A DNA stretch of 64,000 nucleotides from Asaia lannensis NBRC 102526 (GTDB lineage: Bacteria; Pseudomonadota; Alphaproteobacteria; Acetobacterales; Acetobacteraceae): contig NZ_JAMXQU010000007.1 of NCBI RefSeq assembly GCF_024054035.1, forward strand, positions 89,089 through 153,088, given 5' to 3'. A model generated the notes under the pieces. That model saw nothing but the letters and a program-made list of their open reading frames with translations, was not told the DNA's origin and searched no databases. Both the position numbers and the translations under genes were made by a program. Positions 1 to 8,331 of the stretch are shown in pieces. Position 1 is the stretch's first letter, and every line of letters begins with the position of its first letter.

Positions 1-1204
1 CGACCGTGCGCAGCAGACCGTAAACGGTGAAAGGCTGACGACCGACTTCTGTCGTAACCCAGCCGCAGAGCAGGGCGATGAAGCCGGCAGGCGTCATCAG
101 AAGGGCTGCGCGCAGCAGGATCGGGTTGGTGTAGAATCCTCCCTTCCAGCGCAGGAACAGCGAGAAGAACCCGATCAGGGCCATGAGGCCGCCAAGCGCG
201 ATCATCACGCGGAAGGTGTAGAACACCACGTACATGGGGGCACGATCGTTCTTGGGATAATCCTTCAGGCCAGGAACCTTGCCATCGAGACTATGCGTCA
301 GGATAAGCGATCCGACGAGCGGAATGCCGATCTTGTAGCGTGTAACCTCATGCTCCATGTCCGGTATGCCGAACAGAAGTTCCGGCGCGCGGCTTTCGCT
401 CTCCCAGTCGCCTTCCATCGCAGCGATCTTCGCAGGCTGGTATTTGAGGGTGTTCAGCCCGTGTGCATCGCCAGCCAGGATCTGGAGCGGTGCCACAATG
501 GCAGCCATCCACATGGCCATGGAGAACATGACCTTCACGGCATCGGTCGGCTGACGCTTCTGACGCTTTGCCTTGAGCAGATGCCAAGCACCCACACCGC
601 CCACGATGAACGCGACGCACAGGAATGCGGCGAGCGCCATATGCACGAGACGGAAGGGGAAAGAGGGGTTGAAGACGATGGCCCACCAGTCGGCGGGAAG
701 GAAACGGCCGGTTGCCGCATCGATCTTGTAGCCCTGAGGCGTCTGCATCCAGGAGTTGGAAGACAGGATCCAGCTCATGGAGATCAGCGTGCCGATCGAG
801 ACCATGCAGGTGGCGGCAAAATGCAGCCTCTTGCCCACACGATTGAGCCCGAACATCATGACGCCAAGGAAGCCAGCCTCAAGGAAGAAGGCTGTCATCA
901 CCTCATAGGCGAGCATCGGGCCGAGGATCGGACCCGCTTTTTGAGAGAACTGCGACCAGTTGGTGCCGAACTCGTAGGACATGACCAGTCCTGAGACGAC
1001 GCCCATGGCGAACACGACCGAAAAGACGCGCAGCCAGTATTTGAAAAGGTCGAGATAGACGGGTTTGTCCGTCTTGAGCCAGAGGCCTTCGAGCACGGCA
1101 AGGAATGCAGCCAGGCCGATCGAGAAGGCGGGAAAGACGATATGAAATCCGACGGTAAACGCGAATTGCAATCGTGCGAGGAAGAGAGCACTCATGTCAG
1201 GCAT
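1..1204 (-). CDS. cydA: Cytochrome bd-type quinol oxidase subunit I, partial (3' end beyond left edge)
   Basis: Subunit I of the bd-type terminal oxidase, which oxidises quinol and reduces oxygen to water in the inner membrane. About 401 residues are visible. The N-terminus LARLQFAFTVGFHIVFPAFS carries the conserved haem-ligand His near residue 21, followed by GLVMSYEFGTNW and, near the left edge, GWVTTEVGRQPF, all family hallmarks. Only a short stretch lies between the helices around the quinol site, which fits the cyanide-insensitive (CioA) subtype. The start at 1204 (MPDMSALF) has GGATCC upstream; an in-frame ATG at 1195 is the alternative. Subunit II (cydB/cioB) should lie to the left of the window. 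The annotated shadow ORFs on both strands here make no sense as proteins. Confidence 0.93.
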   Translation of the reverse strand, partial: MPDMSALFLARLQFAFTVGFHIVFPAFSIGLAAFLAVLEGLWLKTDKPVYLDLFKYWLRVFSVVFAMGVVSGLVMSYEFGTNWSQFSQKAGPILGPMLAYEVMTAFFLEAGFLGVMMFGLNRVGKRLHFAATCMVSIGTLISMSWILSSNSWMQTPQGYKIDAATGRFLPADWWAIVFNPSFPFRLVHMALAAFLCVAFIVGGVGAWHLLKAKRQKRQPTDAVKVMFSMAMWMAAIVAPLQILAGDAHGLNTLKYQPAKIAAMEGDWESESRAPELLFGIPDMEHEVTRYKIGIPLVGSLILTHSLDGKVPGLKDYPKNDRAPMYVVFYTFRVMIALGGLMALIGFFSLFLRWKGGFYTNPILLRAALLMTPAGFIALLCGWVTTEVGRQPFTVYGLLRTV

Positions 1205-1289
1205 TGCAAGGATCCGCGGCCATCAAGGCCAGTCGTGAAGGGGAATGGATGTCTGCCATTGCCTATAAGGCTTCGGCTTCCCCTCCGGT

Positions 1290-2330
1290 TCAACGAGAGT
1301 GCGCTCTTATTATCGCGGAAACGTGATTTTGCAATGAAATGTCATAACCATCGATCGGTAAAGGCAGACTCAGGCGGTCTGGTATCCTTGCCGTTTGTTC
1401 ATCGATGCTGGCCAGCAGGCGGCTGTAATCGGGGTTTGCCCTGACCGTTTCCGGGATCGCTGCGAGCCAAGCGTGGCTGAAGGCTCGCAATCCTTGCAGC
1501 TCGACCCAGATCGAGCCGGAGCCATCGTCGGATATTTTGCCCCGTGCAACACAGGAGAGAGGTCCAAGATGGAAGGAGGCCTCCTGTATTAAATATCGTT
1601 CATGACTCTTGTCGAGCGCGTTTTCAGCCTCAACGCGCCTGAGCGCAACGAGAATGAGATGAAAATGTTCCGGTGCAGGGAGTGCCGCGAGCAGCGGAGA
1701 AATCTTACCGGTCAGACCGCTCGTATCCCGCTCGGGCGAGAGTTCGGGTAGAAACGACCCGGCAGTCAGATCCACAACCCAGTCAGGGGCATCCGGGGCG
1801 GTCTGGGTGTTCAGTACGACACGGGCCGTGACGGCGCGCAGCACAATCGCGTCGATCCCTCCAAGCGGCGGGTTCGAGAATGTGGCGACGTCTGTATGCA
1901 CGGTTAGCGAGTGGCCTGTCGGCGATACGACACCCCGGCTTTTTCCGGCGGTGAGAAGTGTTCTCTCCCCGGAATGCGTTTCGGCGTGCATTTCGGGGCG
2001 TGTTCCGGGGCGCAGGATCTGCGTTCCGTCCGTCACGAAAGAGAACGATCCGGGATGAAGCAGTCGGGCGTGCAGCGTCAAGCGCTCGACAGCCCAGCCC
2101 TGTCCGTTCGCATCGGAAAGAACGGGTCGGATGAGGTCGAGCCTCTCGCCCGTCAGACCCCAGTGGCGGGACTTTTCCGCCCAGACGAGCGTCCATCCCT
2201 TTGTCTTGAGCGCAGGGGGCAACGCGTCGAGACGCTGATCGAGCCGTGTTACGAGAAACGCGTCATAGACAAGGGTTGCGAGTAACAGGCCTGTAACACC
2301 GAGAAGTGGGAAGAACAGTCCTTTTCTCAT
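1290..2330 (-). CDS. DUF2125 domain-containing protein
   Basis: A 346-residue protein with one N-terminal membrane anchor (LFFPLLGVTGLLLATLVYDAF, roughly residues 4-24) and a long exported beta-rich domain. The overall pattern (anchor, then WTLVWAEKSRHWGLTG, then repeated strand-like blocks ending in LPLPIDGYDISLQNHVSAI) matches the alphaproteobacterial DUF2125 family, which has no established function. It sits 86 bp upstream of cydA on the same strand and downstream of plsC, ydcF, ftsX and ftsE; that neighbourhood is common in alphaproteobacteria and suggests an envelope role. The family call is from memory of the pattern and is moderately sure; the coding assignment is firmer. Confidence 0.75.
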   Translation of the reverse strand: MRKGLFFPLLGVTGLLLATLVYDAFLVTRLDQRLDALPPALKTKGWTLVWAEKSRHWGLTGERLDLIRPVLSDANGQGWAVERLTLHARLLHPGSFSFVTDGTQILRPGTRPEMHAETHSGERTLLTAGKSRGVVSPTGHSLTVHTDVATFSNPPLGGIDAIVLRAVTARVVLNTQTAPDAPDWVVDLTAGSFLPELSPERDTSGLTGKISPLLAALPAPEHFHLILVALRRVEAENALDKSHERYLIQEASFHLGPLSCVARGKISDDGSGSIWVELQGLRAFSHAWLAAIPETVRANPDYSRLLASIDEQTARIPDRLSLPLPIDGYDISLQNHVSAIIRAHSR

Positions 2331-2659
2331 CAGGGATTTCCCCAGAGATACTTGGGGCAGCAGGCATGGATGTAGCGTGATTTCACAGTCTTCGTGGGAA
2401 AGCGCACAATTTATCCCCAGAGCACAAGAGGCGGTTTCTACATGAAAAAAAAGAGTCTTGCCGGGAGGGCTATGAAACCCGCGACGCCTGTGTTAGATGC
2501 GCCAGCCGCGAAAAATTTTGAGCTTGTAAGCGCTAAAAACCTAGGTTTTATCGCGATTACCTCTTGACTCGTCTCAGGCTGAGGCTTGTCGGGCTCGTTG
2601 CCTGTCCGTTCCGGCACGGGCATGGTTTACCCCCGGGTTTCGCACAGCTTCTCCCCCGA
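2331..2659. other. Intergenic region with a 14-bp palindrome; no convincing gene
   Basis: This 329-bp gap separates plsC from the DUF2125 gene. A perfect palindrome AAAACCTAGGTTTT lies at 2536-2549. Two small overlapping reading frames exist: 2442-2567 on plus (41 codons, starting MKKKSLAGRA) and 2438-2623 on minus (61 codons). Neither has a recognisable motif or a clear ribosome binding site, so I do not call them genes. AT content rises around the palindrome, which could be an operator for the downstream minus-strand genes. Confidence 0.4.
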
Positions 2660-3403
2660 TCAGGAATGCGGGTCCACAGAGTTATCCACAGGGTGTGGCA
2701 ATCCGGCCCCTGCGCATAACTTGTCCCACGAGCGATAGATCGAGTCGATCAGCGAGCTTCTGCCTGCGTTGGCTGGAAGCGCGTCACCGATGGCAATCCT
2801 GATTTCTCCCGGCTGCATGAGCCACCCGCGTCTGGGCCAGTGCAGGCCGGAATTCGTCGCCACAGGAATGACCGGAACGGCTGCCTGTTTGGCAAGGGCC
2901 ACGACACCCGGCTGAAGCGGGGCCCTTTCTCCCGGGTGCGTGCGGGTGCCTTCCGGAAAGATGATGATCTGTCTTCCCTCGTCGAAATGCTCCTGCGTCG
3001 CTTTCATGAGGGCTCGTAATGCCTTGGCCCCTGCTGCGCGCTCGACGGGAACCATGCCCGACAGGAGAAGCATCGGGCCGATAAAGGGAATGCGTGTCAG
3101 TTCCTGCTTGATGACATAGGCCGGTCTGGGCACGAGCGTCATCCAGATAAAGCCGTCGAAATAGGACTGATGCTGCGAGGCAATCAGGCAGGCAGCTTCA
3201 GGCAGGTTTTCCGCCCCGGTTACGACGATACGGATATTGCACAGGACTCTGAGCCCCCAGAGCGTGAGCCTGGACCAGCACTGGGCGTAGCGTAACGCAA
3301 GCGTACGGTGTCGCAGAGCGCGTATCGGCATTGCGATGAGCCCCATGATCAGGGTCAGGGTCACGAAATAGGTGACAAAGAGAATAGCGCGTATCCGGTT
3401 CAT
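2660..3403 (-). CDS. plsC: 1-acyl-sn-glycerol-3-phosphate acyltransferase
   Basis: Transfers an acyl group to the sn-2 position of lysophosphatidic acid, making phosphatidic acid at the inner membrane. The 247-residue protein has an N-terminal hydrophobic segment, the HX4D catalytic motif as HQSYFD near residue 78, and the glycerol-phosphate-binding motif FPEGTRTHPGE near residue 150, followed by PVIPVATNSG. Length is typical for PlsC. It follows ydcF on the same strand with a gap of about 185 bp. Its 3' end contains a TTATCCACA nonamer that I judge accidental. In this lipid-rich neighbourhood a preference for another acyl acceptor cannot be excluded. Confidence 0.9.
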   Translation of the reverse strand: MNRIRAILFVTYFVTLTLIMGLIAMPIRALRHRTLALRYAQCWSRLTLWGLRVLCNIRIVVTGAENLPEAACLIASQHQSYFDGFIWMTLVPRPAYVIKQELTRIPFIGPMLLLSGMVPVERAAGAKALRALMKATQEHFDEGRQIIIFPEGTRTHPGERAPLQPGVVALAKQAAVPVIPVATNSGLHWPRRGWLMQPGEIRIAIGDALPANAGRSSLIDSIYRSWDKLCAGAGLPHPVDNSVDPHS

Positions 3404-3588
3404 GCAACTCCCCCAGCTGTACAGGCGGACGGTAACCCTGTGTCATGTGGCAGGATCGCCCGGTCAAGGCGTGTTTTGACAGCCGATCCCTAAAGCAACA
3501 TGCAGGGCGGGGGAATGACATGGCCGCATAAAACCGCATGGAAAACCCGCCCCTCAGACGCTCACCCCGCTTTGGGGTTCTCTTCCGG

Positions 3589-4179
3589 TTATGGGCGAGG
3601 GGCGAGATTCACCCCGCGGGAAAGACCGAGATGTGAGCCGATCCACTTGATATATTCGCGTAGAAGAAGCGAGAAAGTTGCGCGATCCGGGCTGCGGCGC
3701 AGGGCAGGAGAGCGAACCGGATAAGGATAAAGGGTGACGCCCGGTGCGGCGCGATGCAGTTCCACCATGGCACGCCTTATGTGATAGCCCGCCGTGACCA
3801 CAAGCAACGAGTGAATGGCATTTCGTCTGGCCCATTCAGCGGTTTCGGACCCATTACCTATGGTCGAGACGGCGCGTCTGCCCAGCGTGATACGCGCGGC
3901 CAGATCGGGGGTCAGGGTCACCGGGGCGTGTTCTGTCAGCTGGCTGAGCGTTGCATGTGGTCCGACCCCTGAAATCAGCAGTTTGTGCCCAACGCCTTTG
4001 TCGAGCAACATGAGGGACGTTTCTATACGATCGCGCCCCCCGGTCAGCGCGACAATGCCATCGCACGGTACGGGCTGACTGACCGGATTGAGCGCATCGA
4101 CGCAGAACCAGGCAAAACCGGCGCACCAGACAGCGCAGAGAACGAGCACCAGAAAGGGCAGGGCCAGCCAGAATTTCAT
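3589..4179 (-). CDS. YdcF family protein (DUF218 domain)
   Basis: A 196-residue protein with an N-terminal membrane segment (FWLALPFLVLVLCAVWCAGFAWF) and a DUF218/YdcF domain. Visible family blocks are DGIVALTGGRDRIETSLMLL, HKLLISGVG, ETAEWARRNAIHSLLVVTAGYHIRRA and the C-terminal LREYIKWIG. The molecular function of the family is not settled; members such as ElyC and SanA act in envelope biogenesis. The ATG at 4179 overlaps the ftsX stop as ATGA, so it is preferred over the in-frame ATG at 4197 inside ftsX. Translational coupling to ftsX suggests a shared envelope or division role. Confidence 0.85.
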   Translation of the reverse strand: MKFWLALPFLVLVLCAVWCAGFAWFCVDALNPVSQPVPCDGIVALTGGRDRIETSLMLLDKGVGHKLLISGVGPHATLSQLTEHAPVTLTPDLAARITLGRRAVSTIGNGSETAEWARRNAIHSLLVVTAGYHIRRAMVELHRAAPGVTLYPYPVRSPALRRSPDRATFSLLLREYIKWIGSHLGLSRGVNLAPRP

Positions 4180-5084
4180 GGCAGCCGCCTGAGCCACAGC
4201 CGCACGGTACCTTGCGCCACCGCAAAGCTGAGTGCCGCGACCAGAAGAGGAACGCAGCCGAGCGACTGAAGCAGACCCAGAGGAATCATCGTCCAGACCG
4301 AAAGCCAGTCTCCGTAGCTTTCAGGCCAGATCGGCAGGGTCTCTTGCGTATGGTCCATGAAGGGTAGGATCAGTCGATGCAGAACGGCCAGAGTGACGCC
4401 ACCCAGTATCGTACCGATCAGCCCGCCGCCGAGGCCCAGTGCCGCACTTCGCCATGCGATGCGTCGGGCAATCAGACTGTCGCTGGCACCGAGCCCGTGC
4501 AGGATTTCGATCGTGCGACGTCTGGCAAGGAGTGTCATACGTACCGAGAGCGTCGTGACGCCCGCTGTGGCGATCCCGGAGAGGAGGACGGCCAGCCACG
4601 CGCAGGCCTGGAGACTCTGGCCCAGCAGGATGAGTCTCTCGCCCCAGCGGGCATTTTCCTCAACAATGGCGGATGGTGCGATGGTATCGAGAATGACAGG
4701 AAGATCGGTGACGGGGGCCTGATTGCGACGTGTCAGGGACAGGACGACCGGCAGATCCGACAGTGAGGTCTGCATGGTCCCCAGCCAGGGACGCAGAATG
4801 TCGCGTATCTTTTCCTCGGGAAGGATATCCACCGCCTCGATGCCCGGGTCGCTTCTGAGCACTGCGGCAACTCTGTCGGCGGTCGCACGGGCATCTCCGG
4901 TCAGATCGGGGATTTCGATGGTGACCTGATGGCTTGCCCCGTTATCCCATTCGCGCGAGAGACTGCGTGCCGCATTCCATCCGCCGAGGGCCAATGTCGC
5001 AATGGCGGCCACGGCCGCAATGACAGGAACGAGCCCACGATCCCGCCTGCCGAGATGAAGGCCGTCCGGCAGCGTGCGCTTCAT
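4176..5084 (-). CDS. ftsX: Cell division protein FtsX (ABC-type permease)
   Basis: Membrane partner of FtsE; in the family, the FtsEX complex controls peptidoglycan hydrolases at the septum. The 302-residue protein has one N-terminal membrane helix (GLVPVIAAVAAIATLALGGW), a periplasmic domain of roughly 130 residues, then three helices near residues 160-190, 210-245 and 265-290, the usual FtsX layout. The motif LLARRRTIEILHGLGASDSLIARRI between helices 2 and 3 is the cytoplasmic coupling loop expected to contact FtsE. Start 5084 overlaps the ftsE stop by ATGA and its own stop overlaps ydcF by ATGA, so the three genes are translationally coupled. Confidence 0.92.
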   Translation of the reverse strand: MKRTLPDGLHLGRRDRGLVPVIAAVAAIATLALGGWNAARSLSREWDNGASHQVTIEIPDLTGDARATADRVAAVLRSDPGIEAVDILPEEKIRDILRPWLGTMQTSLSDLPVVLSLTRRNQAPVTDLPVILDTIAPSAIVEENARWGERLILLGQSLQACAWLAVLLSGIATAGVTTLSVRMTLLARRRTIEILHGLGASDSLIARRIAWRSAALGLGGGLIGTILGGVTLAVLHRLILPFMDHTQETLPIWPESYGDWLSVWTMIPLGLLQSLGCVPLLVAALSFAVAQGTVRLWLRRLP

Positions 5085-5842
5085 GTCATGTCGCCCCGAT
5101 TATCGCCGGTCGGGTCGGTGAAAGGGGTTGGGGTGTCGAGGCGCCCGTTTCTGAGGGCGATGCGCGGGAACGGAGCGGCGCGCAGCAGGGATTCGTTATG
5201 GGTTGCAACGATGACTGTCGTGCCTGAGCGGCTGAGCGCCTGAAGCGCTTCGACAAGTTGCCAGCTTTGCGATTCTGCCAGGGCGTTGGTCGGCTCGTCT
5301 GCCAGCAGAACGGCCGGGCGTGTGACCAGCGCACGCGCAATGGCAACGCGTTGTCGCTCTCCCCCTGAAAGCTCGTCGGGCAGGTTTCGTGCCTTGTCAG
5401 CAAGGCCGAGCCAGTCGAGAATTGCCTGCACTTCCGCGCCCGTGCTGCTGTCGCGCGCCCCTGCAAGACGCAGGGGCAGGGCGACGTTATCGAGCACATC
5501 GAGCTCTGGCAGGAGGCGAAGATCCTGCGGAATGAAACCGATACGCTGTCTGAGCTGGGCACGCTGTCTTCTCGTGGCACGGGCAACATCCACGCCAAGT
5601 ATTTCGACGACGCCTGAATCGGGCAAGGTCTCAAGATGGGCAAGGCGAAGGAGGCTGGATTTCCCAGCGCCGGAGGGGCCGGTCAGCCAGTGAAAGCTTC
5701 CCTGCGGAAGGGTGAAATCGATCCCATCCAGCACCGGGCGCGGCATGGAGCGACTGCCACCCTTTCTGCCCTTCGCGCCGGGGGGAGGGGCAGCATGGCG
5801 GCGAGAGGCATGGCGGTAGGTGACATGGTGAAACCGGATCAT
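5081..5842 (-). CDS. ftsE: Cell division ATP-binding protein FtsE, with N-terminal basic insertion
   Basis: ABC ATPase that energises or gates FtsX. Walker A is GPSGAGKSS, the signature is LSGGERQRVAIARAL and Walker B is VLLADEPT, all intact, so it should be catalytically active. The start at 5842 (MIRFHHVTYR) is where FtsE homologues begin; a longer frame to 5899 adds residues with no homology. The protein is about 253 residues, some 25 longer than usual, because an Ala/Pro/Gly/Arg-rich insert (ASRRHAAPPPGAKGRKGGSR, roughly residues 10-29) splits the first two strands. The insert is unusual and probably a surface loop. The upstream neighbour is a small membrane protein 19 bp away. Confidence 0.92.
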   Translation of the reverse strand: MIRFHHVTYRHASRRHAAPPPGAKGRKGGSRSMPRPVLDGIDFTLPQGSFHWLTGPSGAGKSSLLRLAHLETLPDSGVVEILGVDVARATRRQRAQLRQRIGFIPQDLRLLPELDVLDNVALPLRLAGARDSSTGAEVQAILDWLGLADKARNLPDELSGGERQRVAIARALVTRPAVLLADEPTNALAESQSWQLVEALQALSRSGTTVIVATHNESLLRAAPFPRIALRNGRLDTPTPFTDPTGDNRGDMT

Positions 5843-5861
5843 GAACGCCCCGGCAGAATGA

Positions 5862-6272
5862 TTACATGTTGCGTGCAGCGACAGCCGAGATCGTCGCACC
5901 CAGAGCGGCTACGGCCATAAGCATGAAACCGTCGAAAACCAGCCCGCTCGCCGTCATGACATGGCTGCCGATCGCCAGATGATCGGGAATGCTGCCGACA
6001 ACGTGGTTCATGACGTCCTGCGCCTGCGGATCGGCGCTTGCGGTATTCGTTGTGATCGAGGCCAGGGCACGTGGCAGGGCCATCCAGCCTATGCCCAGAA
6101 CGAGGCAGAGCGGGGCGAGTACCTCGGCAACCTGCTGGGCGAAATAGAAGGCAAAGTAGCAGATGGCCCAGAACCCGGTGCGAAGAAGCGCCAGCCCGGT
6201 CGCTGGGCGCGGGTCGCGGTCGTCGCTCGGCTGGGCAAGACGTGACAGGGACGGGCGGGGCGAAACTTCCAT
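5862..6272 (-). CDS. Small membrane protein of unknown function
   Basis: A 136-residue protein not recognised by family. The first 40 residues are polar and Arg/Pro/Asp-rich (probably cytoplasmic). Then come a hydrophobic segment (LLRTGFWAICYFAFYFAQQVAEVLAP with ALCLVLGIGWMAL after it) and a C-terminal hydrophobic stretch (ASGLVFDGFMLMAVAALGATISAVAA). The start at 6272 is supported by GGAAG eight bases upstream; a longer frame reaches 6488 into the divergent promoter region and is not preferred. It immediately precedes ftsE in the same direction, so it may belong to the ftsEX operon. Confidence 0.6.
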   Translation of the reverse strand: MEVSPRPSLSRLAQPSDDRDPRPATGLALLRTGFWAICYFAFYFAQQVAEVLAPLCLVLGIGWMALPRALASITTNTASADPQAQDVMNHVVGSIPDHLAIGSHVMTASGLVFDGFMLMAVAALGATISAVAARNM

Positions 6273-6459
6273 GGGGCGCTTCCAGCTTGTCGTGACGGGC
6301 ACGAATGAAGTGGCGTCCAGTCGGGGCTGGCCACGTTGTCTGATGTTGAGGTAGCTGCCAGCGCGTTGAAATGCAATGATTGCTGCACAGGTGCCGCAAC
6401 GATCCTGCCCGGGGATCTTTATACGGTCAGAGCGAACGTCCGATGGATTTTGAGATTTT

Positions 6460-8331
6460 ATGACCCTGTCAGATACCTCCCGCCCCAATATCCTGCTGGT
6501 CGAGGAATCGGACAGTCAGGCGTTGGTGCTCGTCGCGCTGCTCGACGAAGCCGGTTTTGCGGTCCGGCGTGTTTCGAGCGGTGAGGAGGCCCTGACCTGC
6601 CTCGATGACGGTTTGCCCGATCTGGTGGTGGCGGATTATCACCTGCCCGGCATGAATGGCGGCCAGATGGCCCGTCAGTTCCGCATGAACGCCCAGACGC
6701 GCTCCATTCCGATCCTGATGCTGACCGACGATGTGGGGCCCGCGCTGGAACGCGAGGGGCTGGAAAGCGGCGCCGATGCCTATATCTCCAAATCGGCGCA
6801 TCCCGATCTGCTCGTTCTGCGCATTCGCGCGCTGTTGCGTGAAGGATCCGATTTCCTCCAGGCCGAGGAAGCCGGTCGTTTCCGCAGGGCGCGTATCGTC
6901 ATCGTTGTCAGCCCCCGTACCGAGGAAGATGAAGAGGAGCGTGGGGATAATGCCAGCTGGGAGCGCGATGCATCGGGTGCGTCGCTTGGCGAACTGCTCT
7001 GGCGTGACGGTCATACGGTCACCACGGTGGCCGCATCGAGCGAACTGATTCATGGCGGATGGCTCGGCGGGGATGAGGGGCCGGACTGCCTTGTGCTCGA
7101 CCTGACGTCGCGTCTGCTCGATGGCGTCAATTTCTGTCGCAGGCTCGATGCGCGACGGCAGGATGTGCTGGAGGCGGGCGGTACGTCCTTTCGTATTCTG
7201 GGCATTGTGGATGCCGAGCGTTTCCGGCGGCATTCTGCCGCCGACCTGTTCGATGCGGGGCTCGACGATCTCGTGCCGAGCGACATTGCTCCCGATGTGC
7301 TTGCCTTGCGTATTCGGGTTCTTGTCCGTCGCAAGCTGGCGCAGGATGAAATCCGTCAGCAGGAAATCAAGCGTCAGGTTCGCGAGGTCGCGCTTCAGAC
7401 CGCGCAGAGCGAGGCGCGCGCGATCGCAGCCAAAGCGGCCATGGCCGAAGCGCTCGCCCATGCGAATGCCGAGCTTGCAGATGCCAATGCCCGCCTGATC
7501 GAGACGCAGGCAAAGCTCGTCCAGACAGCGAAAATGGCCTCGCTGGGTGAACTCGTGGCCGGCATCGCCCATGAGATCAACAATCCTCTGGCCTTCACTC
7601 TGGCGCATGAAGAAACGATTGCCCGCGCCCTGCAAAGACTGACCGAATCCGAAGGGCCGCTGTTGCCTTCTCAGCTGACCCTGCTCGAGAAATGCTCCAG
7701 TCGAATCGGCGCCATGCGGCTTGGCCTGCAACGTATCCAGAATCTGGTGCTGAGCCTGAGGCGGTTTTCGCGTCTGGATGAAAGCGCCTTTCAGGATACG
7801 GACGTGGTCGAGGCCATCGATACGGCACTTGCCCTGCTGGCGCATAAATTCGGTCGTGAAATAACGGTAGAACGGCGTCTGACAGCGCCGCGCATGCTCG
7901 TTTGTCAGCCCGCCCTTCTGCATCAGGTCGTGATGAATATCGTCAGCAATGCGGCCGATGCCATACGTCTGAACGCCGAGGCGCAAGGATGCGAGCCCGG
8001 GTCGTCCTTCGGCAGGATCGTGATCGAGACGAAGCTGGAACAGGACGAGGCGGGCGCACGCTACGTGATCAGCATTGCCGATGACGGTCCGGGCATACCG
8101 GACGATTTGCGGGCAAGGGTCTTTGAACCTTTCTTCACGACCAAGCCTGTAGGTATGGGAACGGGGCTCGGCCTTGCGATTGCCTACGGTGTTATCGAGG
8201 CACATGGCGGCAGTATCGACATCGAGGATGCCAATCTTCCCGAAGGGCGTGGAATTGGGGCGTGTTTCACGCTCTCGGTGCCGGTACGCCTGACGCCGAC
8301 AGGACCGGTTACAATAGGACGAGGTGCATGA
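6460..8331 (+). CDS. Hybrid histidine kinase with two N-terminal receiver domains
   Basis: A 623-residue soluble signalling protein with no membrane segments. Receiver 1 covers about residues 8-125 with phospho-acceptor Asp59 ([12 protein letters not shown]). A second, diverged receiver-like domain spans about 145-295 ([13 protein letters not shown]). A charged coiled coil (about 295-355) leads into a HisKA domain with H-box [18 protein letters not shown]. The HATPase domain has the N-box [11 protein letters not shown] and G boxes DDGPGIPDD and [11 protein letters not shown]. It has the form of an input-REC kinase that takes phosphoryl signals from other proteins. It overlaps the next kinase gene at ATGA, implying co-translation and joint function. 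The cognate sensor and output are not in the window. Confidence 0.9.
   Translation: MTLSDTSRPNILLVEESDSQALVLVALLDEAGFAVRRVSSGEEALTCLDDGLPDLVVADYHLPGMNGGQMARQFRMNAQTRSIPILMLTDDVGPALEREGLESGADAYISKSAHPDLLVLRIRALLREGSDFLQAEEAGRFRRARIVIVVSPRTEEDEEERGDNASWERDASGASLGELLWRDGHTVTTVAASSELIHGGWLGGDEGPDCLVLDLTSRLLDGVNFCRRLDARRQDVLEAGGTSFRILGIVDAERFRRHSAADLFDAGLDDLVPSDIAPDVLALRIRVLVRRKLAQDEIRQQEIKRQVREVALQTAQSEARAIAAKAAMAEALAHANAELADANARLIETQAKLVQTAKMASLGELVAGIAHEINNPLAFTLAHEETIARALQRLTESEGPLLPSQLTLLEKCSSRIGAMRLGLQRIQNLVLSLRRFSRLDESAFQDTDVVEAIDTALALLAHKFGREITVERRLTAPRMLVCQPALLHQVVMNIVSNAADAIRLNAEAQGCEPGSSFGRIVIETKLEQDEAGARYVISIADDGPGIPDDLRARVFEPFFTTKPVGMGTGLGLAIAYGVIEAHGGSIDIEDANLPEGRGIGACFTLSVPVRLTPTGPVTIGRGA

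Noticed and set aside
2682..2690. Perfect TTATCCACA DnaA-type nonamer
   Set aside because: Single copy inside the plsC 3' end, with no cluster of boxes, AT-rich unwinding region or replication genes nearby.
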